A DNA stretch of 64,000 nt from Sanderia malayensis (lineage: Eukaryota > Cnidaria > Scyphozoa > Semaeostomeae > Pelagiidae). Numbering within the stretch: the stretch's first letter is position 1; each line of letters opens with the position of its first letter. The translations under genes and the position numbers were made by a program. The notes below the pieces were generated by a model that was not told where the DNA came from, made no database searches, and saw nothing but the letters and a program-made list of their open reading frames with translations. The DNA is taken from positions 2,108,001-2,172,000 of the forward strand of contig RQOL01000772.1 in the NCBI GenBank assembly GCA_013076295.1, given 5' to 3'. Shown one piece after another: positions 1-11,601 of the stretch.

Positions 1-470
1 GTTCCTTCAGAATTTTAATCCCTTCAAACGCACCGACAGATTTCGTGACAATTTTCTTGATGGTACATGAATAAGTTTGAATTCAAGATTTGAGCGCGCA
101 CGATTTTAGTATTAAAAGGGAACAACAACGAAAAAGATCGAAAAAGCGCTGCTGCTGCCTGCAGCTATTCTACTTGTCTGTGGTCTTGGACTACTTCGAT
201 CTCTACGACTTCTTCACCTTTTCCAGCAATCTGCCTGCTTTGCAAGAACTCGTGAAGTTGTTTTTAAATTCATTTCTCAGAATGGTCCATTTTCATACAA
301 ATTCACACTTGATCGCAGTTTTACAATACTAATATGATGTAAAAATAAGAAAACACAAACACACGAACAACGGCAAGTGAGTTCAGTATTAAAATACCCA
401 TGTACCATCAAGAAAATTGTCACGAAATCTGTCGGTGCATTTGAAGGGATTAAAATTCTGAAGGAACAAT
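1..470. repeat. Inverted-repeat (foldback/MITE-like) element, left side cut by window edge
   Basis: Bases 1-69 read as the near-perfect reverse complement of about 402-470 (for example ATTTTAATCCCTTCAAA near the left edge against TTTGAAGGGATTAAAAT at about 440-456). About 330 bp of unrelated sequence lies between the arms. This is the shape of a terminal-inverted-repeat element. The left arm begins at the window edge, so the true end and any target duplication cannot be seen. No coding capacity is evident inside. Confidence 0.7.
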
Positions 471-864
471 TTGAACGACGATCAAAAGAAATTTCAGAAA
501 GATGAATTAACACCTACTGCGTAATCCCCCAAAACAAGCAGCAACAAGGAACTTGAAGGTGCAGTTACACTATCATTTTCTCGTGTTGTCCGTGATCACG
601 GAAAAAATTGAAGCAACAATTACCTAAAGATGATAGTGTAATCCGGCCTTTACAGACTAGGTTAAAAAGTTCATGACGCAACATGATAAAAATGGATTTA
701 AATGCTAAAAATATGGGTCGTTAGCCAATTTAAAATTAATTCAAAGTACTAAAAACATCTTAAAGACTTATCTTACCATTTTGCTGTTGCTGATAGATTA
801 AGAATGATGCAGAACAATGAAAAAAGATGATCGACCAACGCAAGCGATGAAGGCCTAAATTGTT

Positions 865-3706
865 GTGACCTGGCGAAAGCTGACGATTTTTGATAACTCG
901 TGTTTTCAACTTAATTTACCCGATTCCGATTCCGATTGGTTAGATTTTAGAGGAGTGGCTTATGACGAAACATCCGATGCACTCGTGGCAAGAGTTTTAA
1001 AGGTAGGAGGAAATATGTTGTTGTTATGGAGACTGTTTAGTTCAGTTTCTAAACGAGGCAAATCAAATAGAAAGTAGAAGGTTTATTAAAAATTTTTTTG
1101 ATCAACTCAAAATTGCTGACCAAAATTGATTTACAATGACATCCCAGGTAGACATTTTCTTAAATACCTTAACAATATTGCTTAGTAGCTATTTCTTAAC
1201 ATAATATAATTCAATTTTATAAGAAAAATTCAACTTATTTTGCTACAGAGAAGGGGGTATGGACTGAATGTATCATATCATCGGTAGCAACAAGTATAGC
1301 TGAAAGTTTCACGCATGATATCTTATTAAAATGCCTTTCACTATTTTAGATTTTACCAAAGAGGACAGCAGAAAAGCCACAGATATGTATTTGGTAAAGC
1401 TATACTGTATAGCTGTACTAACATTTGCCATGCTGCACCAAAGTTGCTTTCTTGGACCTCCTATTTACTGGTCATGTTCTTCTATTGTAGGTCCGATTTC
1501 ACTCTTAAGCAAATCGACGAACTCTCATTACTGAGAGAAGTGGAACAGATCAAGCGGTAGATTATCATCACGTTCTAAGTGCACAAAAGAGTATAAGTGC
1601 TTGCTCAGGTCATTAAATAACTTTTGATAATACCCAGAAGCTTTTAACAATGATAGACGTTATCTCTTTTATGCAGGAAGTTTGCCGAATTACTGAATCT
1701 AGACGATTTTCTGAAAAATAAAAAATCTGCTATTCTCGTGGATTTATTTTATTTTTCATTTGCGTATCCTTCGTATACGAAAGTCTTCGTTATGTCTTAG
1801 ACTCTTTTCTTTCTCATGCTAAGCGTGTCGCTACTTCAGTCCATATACAATAAGACTAGAGAGATATTCCTTAATTGATGCATCAGATTTTCAAGAGAGT
1901 GTGATTTTAGTGAACAGCAAACATCAGCATTGCTGTCAATAATCAAAAGAACCCACGGAAAAGCAGTTGGTATGAATCTTTGTCATTTCCAATTCCCAAT
2001 ATTCCTCTTGGTAACACTGCTTTGTCTCACCTTCTTTCAAAATACGATACTCATTGAAGCACTACCATATTGTCTCCTTATTAGATCCATTTCAGATGAA
2101 TCAAGAAGCTTTTGATACCTCACACAATGGGCTTCATGTTCCATCGTCTATCAATTTGATGAAGACACACAATTGAACGACTCTTAATCTTATTTTGCAG
2201 AAACTCCATTTGGAAATGTCGATTCTACATTTGAATATTTTCAGGAGCTAATTTTAAAACACAGTGTTAGGGTAATAAACGTTTTTTCGTCACAAAACAT
2301 GCAACTGGCGAACTGTGAAGCTCCGTTTTCCGACCGAGGATGTTAATAACATATATACTTTTATTTCTTTCTTTGTTGTATGTTTTTAGAGGCCGCCATT
2401 TAGTGTTGAGATATTTTCCACGGAAGAAGCGAATAAAATCATTGAATATGTTTTGAATACGTAAGCATAAATTTTATCTTCTTCAACCCAGCCTTTGATA
2501 ATCCATACGCATAAGTTATATAATCCATTTTAATCAAAAATTCGCTGTTAACACTGTCACAATCAAGGAGTTTCTTTTTTAGATATTTCAGACATTTCAA
2601 GCTGTACAAGTATGCATTCACTTCAAAGGTATTTCACGTTTTTGGACACGTTAATCTTAATGAATCTTATCTTAGATTGCCTTTTGATTAATCTGAGTCA
2701 ATCTACGTTTCATTAGATCAGACTCAATCTGAATATAGATTACCTTGGATTGCCTCCGACGCCTGAGCCAGAATTATGTGAGCACATGTTTCAGTTGTTG
2801 TGTTTTTTACTGAACTTGCTTTGTAAGCAGACAATAATATTTGTTTATATCTACTTACCCAGCTGAAGAGAAAACTTCAAACGAAACGGAAGACATAGTA
2901 TGAAGTTCATCATTTTTTCAGTCCTTTTATTTTACTTTTCGTTTTTAGTTCTTTATTCTTTGTCACTGAAAGTCTGAAGATGATTATTATTGATTTGAGG
3001 AAATTAAATCACCGTTTTGTTCACAGGAAAGCAAAGATGAAGGCCTAGAAGATGATTCAACAGTGGAATCGAATCAAGTAGAAGGTCTGTTTCCATTTCT
3101 ATTCTATTGTACTTCTGTGCATACTGTAAAGAGGACACTGAGGAGGAGCTTCTCACAAGAGGCATTTGAGCGTTAGATTAGTACAGCATAGATGCTAATG
3201 TATTCTATGCTAATGTAAAGATATAAATCTCTTATGATTGCTTCTGTTTACGTTGTATAGAACCTCCAGCCGTCCAAGAGCTCAAAACTATGATCAATTC
3301 AGCACTCAAAGAACAAGTGCAAAAGGTTTGTGAGAAAAGTTTTCCTTTTAACACGGATTTTTCAATATGGCTATAGATGCATGGGAATTGTTGTAGATGC
3401 AGTGGTGGGGCGTGTACGCGCAGTACTATATTCAGTCTACTGCGCAGGAGTATTGCAGAGCACAGTGAAAACTTAAACCAATTTGGATTTGGCTTAGCAA
3501 CCCTTAACCAACTCTCAACTTAAATTGATGTAATGAGACTTAGTAAATCTATTTCGATGTTCTAAGCAAATTGGTTTTTTCAATTTTAGCTGAAAACAAA
3601 TGTTGACCAGCAACTGAAAACAAACGAAGATGCAATCATGAAAAAGCTTGCAGAAACAGCGGGAGGTGCAGAGAGATCGGCTAGCAGAAAATCAAAGAAA
3701 AAATAA
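865..3706 (+). CDS. CFAP119: CFAP119 (CCDC189)-like cilia- and flagella-associated protein, 5' end unresolved
   Basis: I assign this by pattern to the CFAP119/CCDC189 family of axoneme-associated proteins. Exons that splice well: about 1491-1557 (SDFTLKQIDELSLLREVEQ), 1678-1759 (KKSAILVDLFYFSFA), 1891-1971 (SEQQTSALLSIIKRTHGKA), 2203-2270 (ETPFGNVDSTFEYFQELI), 2392-2460 (PPFSVEIFSTEEANKIIEYV), about 2581-2627 (YFRHFKLYKYAF), about 2738-2778 (YLGLPPTPEPEL), an acidic stretch near 2862-2898 and 3029-3083, 3261-3325, and the last exon from 3590 with a lysine-rich end. An AATAAA lies at about 3741. The start is not settled: the open stretch 865-1060 (TWRKLTIFDNSC onward) has no ATG in frame after the stop at 856, so an upstream exon is missing. 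Joining it to the 1491 exon needs an extra short exon. The next gene, MND1, is convergent. Confidence 0.62.
3412..3455. repeat. Solo copy of the TGCGCAG palindrome of the minisatellite family
   Basis: In the last intron of the CFAP119-like gene, CGCGCAGTACTATATTCAG and TCTACTGCGCAGGAGTATT form an imperfect palindrome. It is the same core that is tandemly repeated at 5818-6545 and 24715-25312, but here there is no TTAGGG block. Confidence 0.6.
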
Positions 3707-4056
3707 AGAAAAAAATGCAACAATTTCTCACCACACACTTGTAAATAAACGTTTCAACATTTTTGCTATATTTAACCAATTTTAACTCGTCATAATGGCT
3801 TAACAACATCGGTTGTAAACAATTGAAGTTTTTTTCTAAGGAATATAAACAGTTTTGTGATGAATTTGATTCTGTGATCAGTTGCATCTCAAAAGGCAGA
3901 TCTTTGATCTCTAATTCCGGCCTTCAGTTCTGCAGGACTCGTGAGCTTCATCAGAATATGACGTCATTTGCAGCATGCACCAATCTTGTGCATATTGTCT
4001 TAAATAAAACAATGATCTTTTGAACTTTGAACAAGGATTGCAACCAAACAACTTCA

Positions 4057-5352
4057 CTATTCAATATAATCCAATTCCTCTGGTATAGAGAAATTCTTGT
4101 TGATAGCTGACTCCTCAATGCTGAATTTTCGCTTGCACCAAGATTTAATTGAGAAAATGTTATCAGTCCATCGGTTTGCGGATTCCTTTGAAATTGTTGC
4201 CTTCTTTTTCACACCTTTCAATACCTCAGGGTCACACTCTTGCAATTGTTCTAATTTGAGTTTGAGTAGCCTGTTCTCTTCCTCCTTTTCTTCAAGTTTT
4301 TTCAACACTCTTGTTCGATCATCCTACAATTCATAATTTTTGATCACTTACTAATGGCACATACAACAGAGATACATGGCACTGAGAGATTAAATAACAG
4401 CCCAAACAGTGTCCTTGAAAAATATTACTTCGATATAACAGCAGGAAAATGCTCATCTCTCTTAGTTCTATCTTTCAAATAATGATTATCTTGAAAAAGA
4501 ACAGCACCCAGTGCAATCCATTCAGTGCTACTAAAAAAGTGTCAAATATTAAACTTGATATTAAACAAAACTTACGCTATCCTCTTTTCCTTTATTTACT
4601 TCAGCCAATATTTCATCATTTGTTTCAATCTTCTTCTTCAGCACGGAGATTTCTCCCGTCAAACCTTCAAGCTTTCTCTTTCGCTGTGAATAAACAGCTA
4701 CTTATTACATGTACTTACGCCAAACTGCTGAATAGAATATTCTTGCATGATGAACTAAATCATACACACAATGTTCATGGCTTTGCTTGGGTATGCCCAA
4801 AAGTAATTAGAAGTGCCAATTCTGTCTGTATCAACCATTCCATCATCAACAAGACTTTGAAGCACATCTTTCACAGACATTGATGCTGAAATCGATAAAT
4901 CTACATTAGAAAGAGGGCTTTTGAAGTCAATGAAAAGGGGGCAAAATTTGGAATATATAAAGTACGAAGAATGCACCTACTTATTCCTTTTTCTTTTGGA
5001 GCGATTTTTTCAAGCTCTTTTAGTTGGAAGAAATCTTTCTACAACGTAGTACAATAGAAATTAAACATTAAAACATAAAGATATTTAGTATCCATAAAAT
5101 AGGGGACTATTTCAGTCTAGGATTGTTATGAGGGTGGACAATTTGAAGTGGTCATTAAATCTTACTTTTTCATAAAATAAATCCAACAATCTCGATCGCT
5201 TTTCCTCCAAACTTAAACCTCGTTTCTTGGACTGCAATAAAAAAATGTTACAATAAAATAATATCGTGAAAGAAAGGAAAAGATAGAACAGGTTTGCAAA
5301 ATAATTTCTTGCGAGGTGTGGAATAAATTAATATCAACAAATAACATACCAT
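4057..5352 (-). CDS. MND1: Meiotic nuclear division protein 1 (MND1)
   Basis: MND1 pairs with HOP2/PSMC3IP to stimulate strand exchange by DMC1 and RAD51 in meiosis. Six exons read on the minus strand: ATG alone (5350-5352), 5166-5231 ([16 protein letters not shown]), 4981-5038 ([18 protein letters not shown]), about 4770-4885 ([20 protein letters not shown] then [15 protein letters not shown], the winged-helix part), about 4576-4686 (coiled coil, [13 protein letters not shown]) and 4057-4324 (coiled coil, then [16 protein letters not shown] and IPEELDYIE). These blocks match the family closely from end to end and give about 200 residues, the normal size. Exon phases agree across the junctions; the split codon between exons 3 and 4 gives KGITSMSV. 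The first coding exon holds only the start codon. Confidence 0.93.
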
Positions 5353-5717
5353 GTTAAATAATGCTCAACGATAAAAATACTTGCAGGATAATACAAGCAA
5401 CTTCTTCTCCAACTCACAATGTTTTTGATGAATGGATGAAGATGAACAGAACAGGACAAGAGCATGAGCAGCAACAACAACAACATATATATTTCGCGCC
5501 AATTGAGAGTCGGACGATCAAGCCAGATCTTGTTTTGCATTGGATACAGTTGAATTCATGTTGGAAATACACCATGAAAATACACCTCTTTATTAGAAAG
5601 CAAAAGCACTGTCGCTGAAAGATCGCTTGCTGCGACGCATTTATTCATCCCGTTTACACTACATCGAAGCAATTACTTCCATCCAAGTCAAGCCATTTTC
5701 CATTCATAGTAACAGCA
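5353..5717. other. Intergenic, nothing recognised
   Basis: AT-rich sequence upstream of MND1. It should include the MND1 promoter and 5' UTR, but no clear motif stands out. Long open frames here on either strand lack splice context or family resemblance. Confidence 0.5.
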
Positions 5718-5792
5718 CCCTTAGTAGACTAATGGCAACGTTGTTGTAAGCCGTGCCAGAGACCCGCGTTCAAATCTTGACAAGACCATCTC
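5718..5792 (+). repeat. tRNA-like (SINE-head-like) segment
   Basis: TAGACTAATGGCAACG followed about 40 bases later by CGCGTTCAAATCTTGAC looks like degraded A-box and B-box sequences of a tRNA-derived promoter. The acceptor stem does not pair, so it is not a working tRNA gene. A similar segment precedes the related minisatellite at 24715. Confidence 0.4.
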
Positions 5793-5817
5793 CCATATTA
5801 ATATTTTACAACTCAAG

Positions 5818-6545
5818 TGGGCTTGCATGCGCAGTACCATAATCAGTCCATTGCGCAGGAGCATCAATGACGTAGTTATATACAGAGTGACATGGTGAGG
5901 CTTAGCATTAAGGTTAGTGTTAGGGTTAGGGTTACGTCATGCGGAGGAGAAAGGTGGTCAGCATGCGCAGTAGCATATATATAGGTACTGCAAAGGAGCA
6001 TATGTGAAGTGACGCTGGTTGATGCATTGGCCTTAGGGTTAGAGTTAGGGTTAGGGTTAGGGCTACGTCATTCGGATGAGAAAGGTGGTCAGTATGCGCA
6101 GTAGCATATATATAGGTAATGCGCAGGAGCATATGTGACATGACAGTGGGTGATGTATTGGCCCTAGGGTTAGGGTTAGGGTTGGGATTAGGGTTACGTC
6201 ATGTGGGGGAGAAAGGTGGTCAGAATGCGCAGTAGCATATATATAGGTACTGCGCAGGGGCACATGTGACGTGAAGCTGGTTGATGCATTGGCCTTTGGG
6301 TCAAGGTTGGGGTTGGTGTTTGGGTTACGTCATTCGGAGGAGAAAGGTGGTCAGCATGCGCAGTAGCATATATATATGAACTGCGCAGGAGCATATGTGA
6401 CGTAGTTATATGTAGAGTGCCATGGGTGAGGCTTAGCGTTAGGGTTAGGCTTAGCGTTGGGGTTAGGGATAGGTATGCCTAAAGGTGGGTGTGCATGCGC
6501 AGTACCATAATCAGTTATCTGCGCAGGAGCATCCAGATTGGATTG
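5818..6545. repeat. Telomere-like palindromic minisatellite, about 6 units of 130-139 bp
   Basis: Each unit carries a palindromic core (ATGCGCAGTAGCATATATA ... GGTACTGCGCAGGAGCAT), a CRE-like TGACGT, a run of TTAGGG-type repeats (GGGTTAGGGTTAGGGTTAGG and variants) and GGAGAAAGGTGGTCAG. Cores recur at about 5829, 5964, 6097, 6227, 6357 and 6496. The open frames on the minus strand here are artefacts of the tandem repeat. The family recurs at 24715-25312. Confidence 0.9.
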
Positions 6546-6911
6546 TTCCAAGATGTCGAATATGCGACTCGCAGTTTCGCAAGCTTTACGACAGGTGGCG
6601 CAATTCTTGTTCTGAATGCAAACATTCCCAAAGTGGAGCAATTTTGCTGTTTTTGTTGTTTATCGAGAAATGTTGCAACTTTAAGCTCAAACATGTTTTG
6701 AATTACAACGTTTTTCTCGAACTAATGGACACTCAATATGTATAGTTTGCCGATAATGACTCAATAACGCACTGCTTTTTGAATTATTCAACACAATTCG
6801 CTTGAATTGCTGGCTCAATTTAGGCCTAAAATTGTACACTGCAACTTTCGGCTTGGAATATCTTCACAAAACATTGCAAATGTAAAATCTCTCGGAGAAA
6901 GTAACACTAGG
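6546..6911. other. Gap between minisatellite and APPBP2; probable APPBP2 5' region
   Basis: A reading frame over 6485-6745 contains CxxC-like pairs (CRICDSQF, CSECKH), but it starts inside the minisatellite and has no family match I recognise. The rest is presumably APPBP2 promoter and 5' UTR. Confidence 0.4.
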
Positions 6912-9900
6912 ATGGATAATTTGAAAATTGCTCGTTCACTTTACAAAATATCAGTGGATGTAGTCGCAGAAAATATCAATTTATTTGAAGAAAACATCAA
7001 GCAGTTTCCAGTGCAGCAAATATGTGATATTTATCAACAGGTAAAATGCTATTCCAGGCGTTGTTTATTTGTTTAATTTTTATTCATGCGAAAATTATAT
7101 ATATTTTCCCTCAATTTTTGCCATATTGTGCCGTTGTTGAGACAATGTTGAAAAGAATATAATGTGTTTTTCATTGTTGGTTCCGCTCCTTCTGTCCAGT
7201 TTGGAAAGTATGGCAGATTCACACCCGAGATTTTTTTTGTAAATTGTCATTGCACACTTGATAAATTGGGAGTGTCCGAAACATAAGGGCGTGGTCTTGG
7301 TAACTTAACACCTCCTGAGACCAGTGTTTCAGTAATTTGCCATGAGGAAAGGGAAATCTGCACCATCGCGCGAAGCGCGAAAAATTTTTTACACTTGCGA
7401 CTTGCGAGTGGAGTGGGCCTATTTTCAAGTGCAAGTTTCCATCCTAAATTTGCGAGTTACTTACTGCGAACAAATACAAACTTGGTAACCTAGGATATGA
7501 GTATTATATAAAGTTCATATTGCACACTTGAAGTACATATTTGTTGCATTGCACACTTGCACACTTGGGATTTTTAGGCTGCACACCCGAGATCTCGGCG
7601 AAAACTGCCATACTTTCCATACCGGCCTTCTGTTATGTTGCCACAATCTTAGTTTTTATCGACTTGTTATTTCATAGTATTGATTATTTTTTACAGATCA
7701 ACGACTGCTATGAAAAAGCTGATCTGGTAAAACAACTCTCAGACTTTAAACATTTTCAAAGAATTCTCAATGCAAGCGTCCACGATTGGTAAAACAAAAT
7801 GACTTGTGTTTTTTTCATAATACTAACCAGAATTATTATTGCTTTCTATCCTAAGGAATGGCTAACACGCACAATTTTCTTTTTCAGGCGAGTCCTTTTT
7901 AAATGTGTTCAAAGTGTGCTGACTATAAAACCCGACTTTGGATTGCAATTAGCAACAAAGTCTATAAAAAATCTCTGTTCCTCTGAAGGAGAATCATTAG
8001 TAAAACAAATTCAAAACTGCATCATTTTAGGTAACTAAATTCACAAATAGATCTGTTCTATTCTTCAATTTGTTATCAATATCAGTTATTTCATCTTTCG
8101 TGGTTAATAAACCAATGGTTTCATTAATTTTGACAATATTTTTCCAGGTATATTTTTCACTGAATGTGGCATGTTTGAAAGTGCTGGCATTGCTCTATCA
8201 TGCGTCAAAATATGTGAAGCGACAAAGAACAGAGAAATGTTGCAAATTGCTGTAGAATTGTGGACTAGGTAAGAGCCATGAGCTAAAACCATCTTTTTCA
8301 TTAACTTCCTAAACCACAGGACTGGACTTTTAAGACTACGTCTTTTGAATAGTCTTACAATTCACTGCTCTTTTAATTTGTGGTTACCAAATGTACCCCA
8401 AAGGCTCTGGTCAGCCCCCTTCTTTATAATGCCCCATTTGACAAAGCTCCCCTCTTTGGAACCTGAGAAATTAAATAAACCCCCTTGGGGCTTAATAGAG
8501 CTATTATGTTATTCCAATGAACTTCTGTTTTACTTTCCTTACAAGATTTTGCGAATCATTTTTCTTTAGACTCACTCACGTCTACACGTCAGATTGCAAA
8601 TTCATTGAAGCCAAAAAAGCTTTATCATCAGCTCATCACATTCTTTACTGCTTTGCGAGCAATAACAGACATTTGTCAGTCCACAAGGCAATGTTCTTCA
8701 CGGCACAGAGTCTTCATTTCTTTGCTCTGTCACGATACGCTGAGGTAACTTCGTTAAAACATGTGTAGTCCATTACAAGCCAAATGTAATCAATTGCTTC
8801 ATTAGCCACTACACCCTGTTTTGAAAAGCTCTGAAATATTTCCAAGAGTGGTACAAGGGAGGAATATGTTTCTTATTTCCTTCGGAACTGTTCCTCTGTA
8901 TATCTAACAATTTATTTTCACTTTTAGGCTCATAAATCATCCCTTACTGCTTTGGCAGAGCTTTCCCCAGATTTCCCTTATAAGGTATTAATAATATGGT
9001 TCTCTATCTTGATGACTGATTACATTTCTTTGATTGATTGATTCACTTGTTGATTGAATGATCAATGTTTAATAATCAACTTTTTGATTTTCAGGTTGTT
9101 GTTGATACATTACGACAAGCTGCAAAGGTGTGTAAAATTGACAAGCAGTCTACAATATACTCTTTTAGACTTTTAAGCATTGCAATACATATAGCTTTCA
9201 TTCAATGCATATTTCAAGTGATAATTTGAGCAGCCTCCTATCCACTTTTTTCTTCCACAGACAAGCATTGTAAAGAGGCAATTTAAACAGGCTGGAACTC
9301 TCATCAAACAAGCTGTATACATTGCTAGGTAGCAATTGTTTCTTTTGTGGATTGCTTTGACTTGTACTGATAACCATGTCTGCATAGATTAATGATCAGC
9401 CCTGTCTTTCTGTTCTGCAGGAGAATTGCTGGAGAAGAGCACCCAAAATTTGCTGAATGTCTTTCTGATTACGCGTTTTATTTACTCAATGTTGACGGAG
9501 TTGCCTCGTCAGTTGAAGTCTACAAGGTAATTTCGATTTTTTCAACACTTACCCCCGTACTTGAGTTACATCGACCAATGATAAACAGTTAAGTCTTTGA
9601 AGCTTTGCGGGGGGGATGGTGCAGTTGTTGTCACTGCATCATCTGCTACGTCATTTATCATTCATAAAATTGAATTGAATGGAATTTAAAAAAAAATTGA
9701 ATTGAATTTATCTCGTTGCCAGGAGGCTTTGGACATAAGAAAGAGACTATTCGGCGATAACAATCTTCTCACAGCTAGTAGCCACGAAGACATCGCATAC
9801 GCGCTGTACGTAAGGGATTATAGCTCTGGCAGCTTCACTAAGGCGAGGTAATTGAATTTGATATGTCTTGTGCGTGCAGCAGTCCGCCGTTGTATTTTGT

Positions 9901-11601
9901 GCATTGTTCATGAAGTAATTAGCTGATGTTTCTGTATCGTTACTCAGGGAGAATGCTGAAATAGCGATCAATACTTTTACTAACATCTTACCACGCGATC
10001 ACCTGCTTCTGGCGTCATCAAAGAGAGTTAAAGGTATGAAATGCTCCTTCACAGCTCCTCAACGCAGTTCAATGGACTATAAACGTGTTCAAGCATCTAC
10101 GACACAGACCACTGCGGAGCCTCTTCTTATGATTAATTACACGTCGTTTTTTGCTGAAGCTCTTCACGTTCGCGTTTTCTTGTAGCGTTGATCCTTGAAG
10201 AAGTAGCTATAGATAGTGATGACGTAACGAAACGGGATGAGTTGCTTCAAGAGTCAGAATGTTTGCATTTGGAATCATTACAGCTGGCAAGGTATGTTAC
10301 TACATTCCTATAATGAATGCTATCCTGATTGAAGTTGAAGAGAATCCAATTATTGCATGATGCAGTAAACACCCGCATATAAGAATCGGTGAATTAAGAA
10401 CCTTCCAGGCTGAAAACCCTGCCCAAAACAATAGAAGAGACAATATGCTATTGTATTTGAACAATAGGCTGGATGCAGAATTCACAGGTTCTTATATGCG
10501 GTTGTTCACTGTACATCACGTCATAAATTTAGATTACTAATGAGCAGTGTCGTCATTTTTGCAGAAATGCATTCGGGGAAAGCAATGTTCAGACTGCAAA
10601 GCACTATGGGAATCTCGGCAGACTTTACCAGTCAATGAAACGTTATCAGGTTATTAAGAATTATTATCATGTGCAATTTTATGTTGTTATTTGAGTTGAG
10701 AATCTATCGGGTATGTTTTGATGTTGGTGTGAGACATCTTGGCTTATTGTTTCAACAGGAGGCTGAACAAATGCATTTAAGAGCCATTGAAATTAAACAG
10801 AGTTTACTTGGAAACGAGGTAGGTTTGAGACAGAACGAGGATGATGAGTTTTACTTTTTAATTATTAACTTTTTTAATATCTCTTAATTGTTATTATGGA
10901 TTGATTTTGTGTTGTTTTAGGATTATGAAGTTGCCTTGTCACTGGGTCATTTAGCTTCTCTTTACAATTACGATATGGCAGCTTATCAAAAGGCAGAAGA
11001 GCTATATCATAGGTCAATTAGAATTGGTGAGTATTGATGCTACATATTCTCCTTATCATTTCAGATTGCTTTAATTGAGATAAAGTGGATCATTTTTAGA
11101 GGGCATTTACGTTTGTATATTAATTTCTGGATTATTTTTAAGGTCGTAATTTGTTTGGTAATGCCTACAGTGGGTTGGAGTATGATTATCGTGGACTTGT
11201 TAGTCTTTATGCAAGCACAGGTAGGCTTTCGAATTTATTTACGAAATTTTTCAAACTTTGCATTCTTAAACCCTTGAACAACGAATTTCAAAAGCTGGTC
11301 TATGCTTAGTTTGCAACATTTGTGATTTGCAAGCCTTGTTAAAGGTCTCCTTTCGTAAGTAATGCTGTGGCCTTGTAATATGCGCGTGTTATGATGTGGT
11401 AAATGACGTCTGTTTTTGCTGCTAGGAAACTACACAGAAATGGCGAGGTATCACTTAGTGCTCTCTGATTGGCAAGAATTGAGGAAAAATACAACTGCGC
11501 CTTCCGTCGCCAATGAACTTAACTATAACGAATCTTTAGATATCACAGACCTTATAAAATATTGCCAAAATAGCATTTTAGATAAAGAAATAACCAGGTA
11601 G
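6912..11601 (+). CDS. APPBP2: Amyloid protein-binding protein 2 homologue (APPBP2/PAT1), TPR-rich
   Basis: In vertebrates APPBP2 is a TPR protein that binds the basolateral sorting signal of APP and acts as a CUL2 substrate receptor. About 17 exons splice cleanly: 6912-7040 (SLYKISVDVVAENI), 7697-7788, 7888-8030, 8149-8269, 8570-8742, 8929-8982 (LTALAELSPDFPYK), 9095-9127 (VVVDTLRQAAK), 9261-9329, 9421-9526 (EEHPKFAECLSDYAFYLLN), 9723-9847 (ALDIRKRLFGDNN), about 9948-10034 (ILPRDHLLLASSKRVK), about 10184-10290, about 10564-10649 (TAKHYGNLGRLYQSMKRY), 10760-10817, 10921-11026 (DYEVALSLGHLASLYNYDM), 11144-11220 (YSGLEYDYRGLV), 11426-11601 (GNYTEMARYHLVLSDWQELR). These blocks follow the vertebrate protein order to the C-terminus. 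The start at 6912 (MDNLKIARSLYKIS) sits where the family begins. Introns hold two MITEs. Confidence 0.94.
7199..7625. mobile_element. MITE-like element in APPBP2 intron 1
   Basis: GGAAAGTATGGCAG plus CACACCCGAGAT at about 7202-7230 recurs as the reverse complement near 7605-7620 (TGCCATACTTTCC), with CACCCGAGAT also near 7585. Between them, CACACTTG is repeated many times. No coding capacity. Confidence 0.5.
10364..10514. mobile_element. Short MITE in an APPBP2 intron
   Basis: CAGTAAACACCCGCATATAAGAA and TTCTTATATGCGG...CACTGTA form terminal inverted repeats about 150 bp apart, with GAATT/AATTC also mirrored inside. The size and end sequence fit a Tc1/mariner-like miniature element; the family is not identified. 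Confidence 0.6.

Noticed and set aside
5932..6394. Minus-strand frames with a repeated 'YIYATAH.DHLSPPNDVT'-like peptide
   Set aside because: They are translations of the minisatellite; the unit length and frame give an apparent repeat protein with no splice or start context.
5900..6480. TTAGGG runs as a chromosome end
   Set aside because: They are short, interleaved with other sequence and flanked by genes on both sides, so they are interstitial.
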